Origin: Clostridiaceae bacterium
GTDB taxonomy: Bacteria; Bacillota; Clostridia; Saccharofermentanales; DTU023
Length of the DNA: 42,999 bases
Direction of reading: 5' to 3'
NCBI GenBank assembly: GCA_012838135.1
Contig: DUPV01000057.1
Coordinates: 1 to 42,999 of the forward strand
Shown: one piece after another, positions 41,353 to 42,999 of the stretch
Numbering within the stretch: position 1 is the first letter of the stretch
Layout of the letters: each line of letters opens with the position of its first letter
Notes under the pieces: model-generated
Seen by the model: only the letters and a program-made list of their open reading frames with translations
Database searches by the model: none
What the model was told of the DNA's origin: nothing
Translations under genes and position numbers: made by a program

Positions 41353-42999
41353 TGAATTTAAGAACTGCCAACCCAATAGAGCAAAAGATTCTCAACATAT
41401 TAGAAAAATGTACGAATCAAAGAGTTGATTTAGATGAATCTTTGTCAGCGATTAGCTTGAACGAAGATAAACTGGAAGATCTGAAAGTAGTTATTAAAGA
41501 AGAATTTATTTTAAATAATCTGAATTTCGATTTGACTCAAGAGGATGATGCAGTCAGCATAGCTAACAAAATAATCGGTCAATTAATGAACAGGAAGTCC
41601 GGTTCTGACGTTAAGAAAACCAAACTGCATCAATCTTTTCATAAAGCGGAGGAAAAAGAATTTTATATGGCCAGCTCTCCGCAAAAGCGTCTTTATGCTA
41701 TTCAAAGAACGATGCCTGAAGATACAAGTTATAACATGCCTCTCTGTATGCGTTACAGAAATTTGGAAAATGAAAAAATATTAGTTGAGGCCTTTGAAAA
41801 AATTATACAAAGGCATGAGAGTTTACGGACTAACTTTGTAGAACTTGATGGAGAGATCTATCAAAAAATAAGGGAGCGTGTAGATTTTAAAGTTGACGTT
41901 CAATATTTGGATAATGAAAAAATTGAAGAGAAATTGGAGGAATTTGTACAACCATTTAACCTGACTGAAGATATCTTATTTCGAGTTTCACTGGTTAAAG
42001 AAAATCAAAAAGATGGATATCTTTTTATTGACAGTCATCATATTGTTTTTGATGGCGCCAGCTATGCAGTTCTTTTTGATGAGTTGAGAGATTTTTATGT
42101 GGGAAATCCCAAAACAGAATTAGCCTACCAATTTAAAGATTATTCTGAACATTTAAAAACAATCGACTATGAAAAACAGGGAAGTTATTGGCGTAAAGTA
42201 CATGAAGAGCCTGTTGAGGTTGTTGATTTGCCTTTGGATTCACCTCGTTCTGCAGATAATTCTAATGTTTCTCAAAGTATCACTTCTGAGTTTTCGGTAT
42301 TTGAAACAAACAAAATAAAGACCTATCTGCAAGAAGCAAAATTAACCCCATATGTGTTTTTTATTGCCAGTTTGATGATTATAGTTTCAAAATATACAAG
42401 GCAAGAAGATATTGTTATAGCTTCATCTTTCTCCGGACGAAAAAATGAAGAAACTCAAAAGATGATAGGAATGTTTGTTAATACTCTGATTTTAAGAGGG
42501 AATGCAGATGCTGATAAGGTAGTAAAATCATTTTTACTGGAAATAAGAGAGCATGCTCTGAATGCACAATCAAATTCAGAATATCCATATGAAGATTTGC
42601 TCTCAGATCTTAAAATATCAAACCTTGATCCTAATCGTAATATGCTGTATGACATCATGTTTACGATGCAAAATAATACACTGCCTGATTTTCATATCGG
42701 CGAGTTGTTATTAGAATCGCCCGAATTTGGAACGATAGAAGCAAAGTGTGATTTAGATATTGATGCATATGAAAATGAAGAGCAAGAATCCTTTGTAATC
42801 CATATTGCCTATAATAGTTCTCTATTTAAAAAGGAGAATATAGAATATTTTGCAGAACACTGGAGAGCACTGATCCTGTCGCTGATAGATAATCCGGATA
42901 AGAAGATTTCGGATTTAACTTGTCTATCAGAAGAAGAGAAGAAAAAAGTCATCTATGAATTTAATCCTGATCGTCAAAGTGGTCTGGAATACAGCCAAA
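41352..42999 (+). CDS. Non-ribosomal peptide synthetase 3, N-terminal part, cut by window edge
   Basis: The ATG at 41352 overlaps the NRPS 2 stop (TAATG), and GGAGG lies at 41341-41345. The visible 549 residues start with an approximately 90-residue carrier-like helix bundle (DLDESLSAISLNEDKLEDL, with S35 at the position of the phosphopantetheine serine). A full condensation domain follows from about residue 110, with C1 ASSPQKRLYAIQ, active site SHHIVFDG (H229, H230) and IASSFSGRKNEETQKMIGMFVNT. At the edge an adenylation domain begins (IYEFNPD). The condensation type looks like an L-L former. The N-terminal extra domain is unusual and may be a docking or additional carrier domain. Confidence 0.9.
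   Translation, partial: MNLRTANPIEQKILNILEKCTNQRVDLDESLSAISLNEDKLEDLKVVIKEEFILNNLNFDLTQEDDAVSIANKIIGQLMNRKSGSDVKKTKLHQSFHKAEEKEFYMASSPQKRLYAIQRTMPEDTSYNMPLCMRYRNLENEKILVEAFEKIIQRHESLRTNFVELDGEIYQKIRERVDFKVDVQYLDNEKIEEKLEEFVQPFNLTEDILFRVSLVKENQKDGYLFIDSHHIVFDGASYAVLFDELRDFYVGNPKTELAYQFKDYSEHLKTIDYEKQGSYWRKVHEEPVEVVDLPLDSPRSADNSNVSQSITSEFSVFETNKIKTYLQEAKLTPYVFFIASLMIIVSKYTRQEDIVIASSFSGRKNEETQKMIGMFVNTLILRGNADADKVVKSFLLEIREHALNAQSNSEYPYEDLLSDLKISNLDPNRNMLYDIMFTMQNNTLPDFHIGELLLESPEFGTIEAKCDLDIDAYENEEQESFVIHIAYNSSLFKKENIEYFAEHWRALILSLIDNPDKKISDLTCLSEEEKKKVIYEFNPDRQSGLEYSQ

Overview
This window looks like the chromosome of a low-GC Gram-positive anaerobe of the class Clostridia (Bacillota). The grounds are the AT-rich sequence, strong AGGAGG-type ribosome binding sites with several TTG starts, a PyrR-attenuated pyr operon with class 1B PyrD/PyrK, mannose-family PTS genes, a GTP-type PEP carboxykinase, and an AmmeMemoRadiSam gene pair. 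No rRNA or tRNA gene was seen, and I cannot name the species.

Layout. 1-4905: central carbon genes. These are a truncated pckG facing left, a divergent NAD malic enzyme followed by a decayed second copy of its own 3' end, a DUF554 membrane protein, a cytoplasmic alpha-amylase and a small glutaredoxin-like protein. 5282-10789: an HxlR-type regulator divergent from a mannose-family PTS operon (EIIA, EIIB, EIIA, EIIB, an M24 metallopeptidase, and a fused EIIC-EIID), with a near-palindromic operator between them and a terminator at the end. 10790-11300: a graveyard with a group II intron 5' fragment directly behind the terminator and a birA DNA-binding-domain fragment. 11306-21812: the pyr operon (promoter, PyrR attenuator, pyrR-pyrB-pyrC-pyrF-carB-pyrK-pyrD-pyrE-like), with no carA. 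22016-23044: homoserine dehydrogenase. 23071-26367: a TPP-riboswitch operon with an MTH1187-type thiamine-binding protein and a ThiXYZ-type ABC importer. 26424-30304: a DUF4767 lipoprotein, a SixA-type phosphatase, and the AmmeMemoRadiSam pair (LigB-AMMECR1 fusion plus radical SAM protein). 30305-30877: non-coding, with two copies of an approximately 132-bp imperfect tandem repeat. 30884-42999: a biosynthetic cluster with an FtsX/MacB-like ABC permease and ATPase followed by three tightly coupled non-ribosomal peptide synthetase genes, the last running off the window.

The most interesting system is the NRPS cluster. The proteins read C-A-T-(degenerate E), then C-A-T, then (carrier-like)-C-A..., and the junctions overlap by 8 and 1 nt. 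The C-terminal epimerase-like domain of the first protein has lost the HHxxxDG catalytic motif, while the next condensation domain still looks like the type that follows an epimerase. The dedicated exporter upstream suggests that the peptide is secreted. The second most interesting system is the PTS operon with two IIA/IIB pairs, a IIC-IID fusion and an embedded M24 peptidase, which points to import of an amino-acid- or peptide-linked sugar. All functions are read from sequence patterns and recalled family knowledge. No database search was run.
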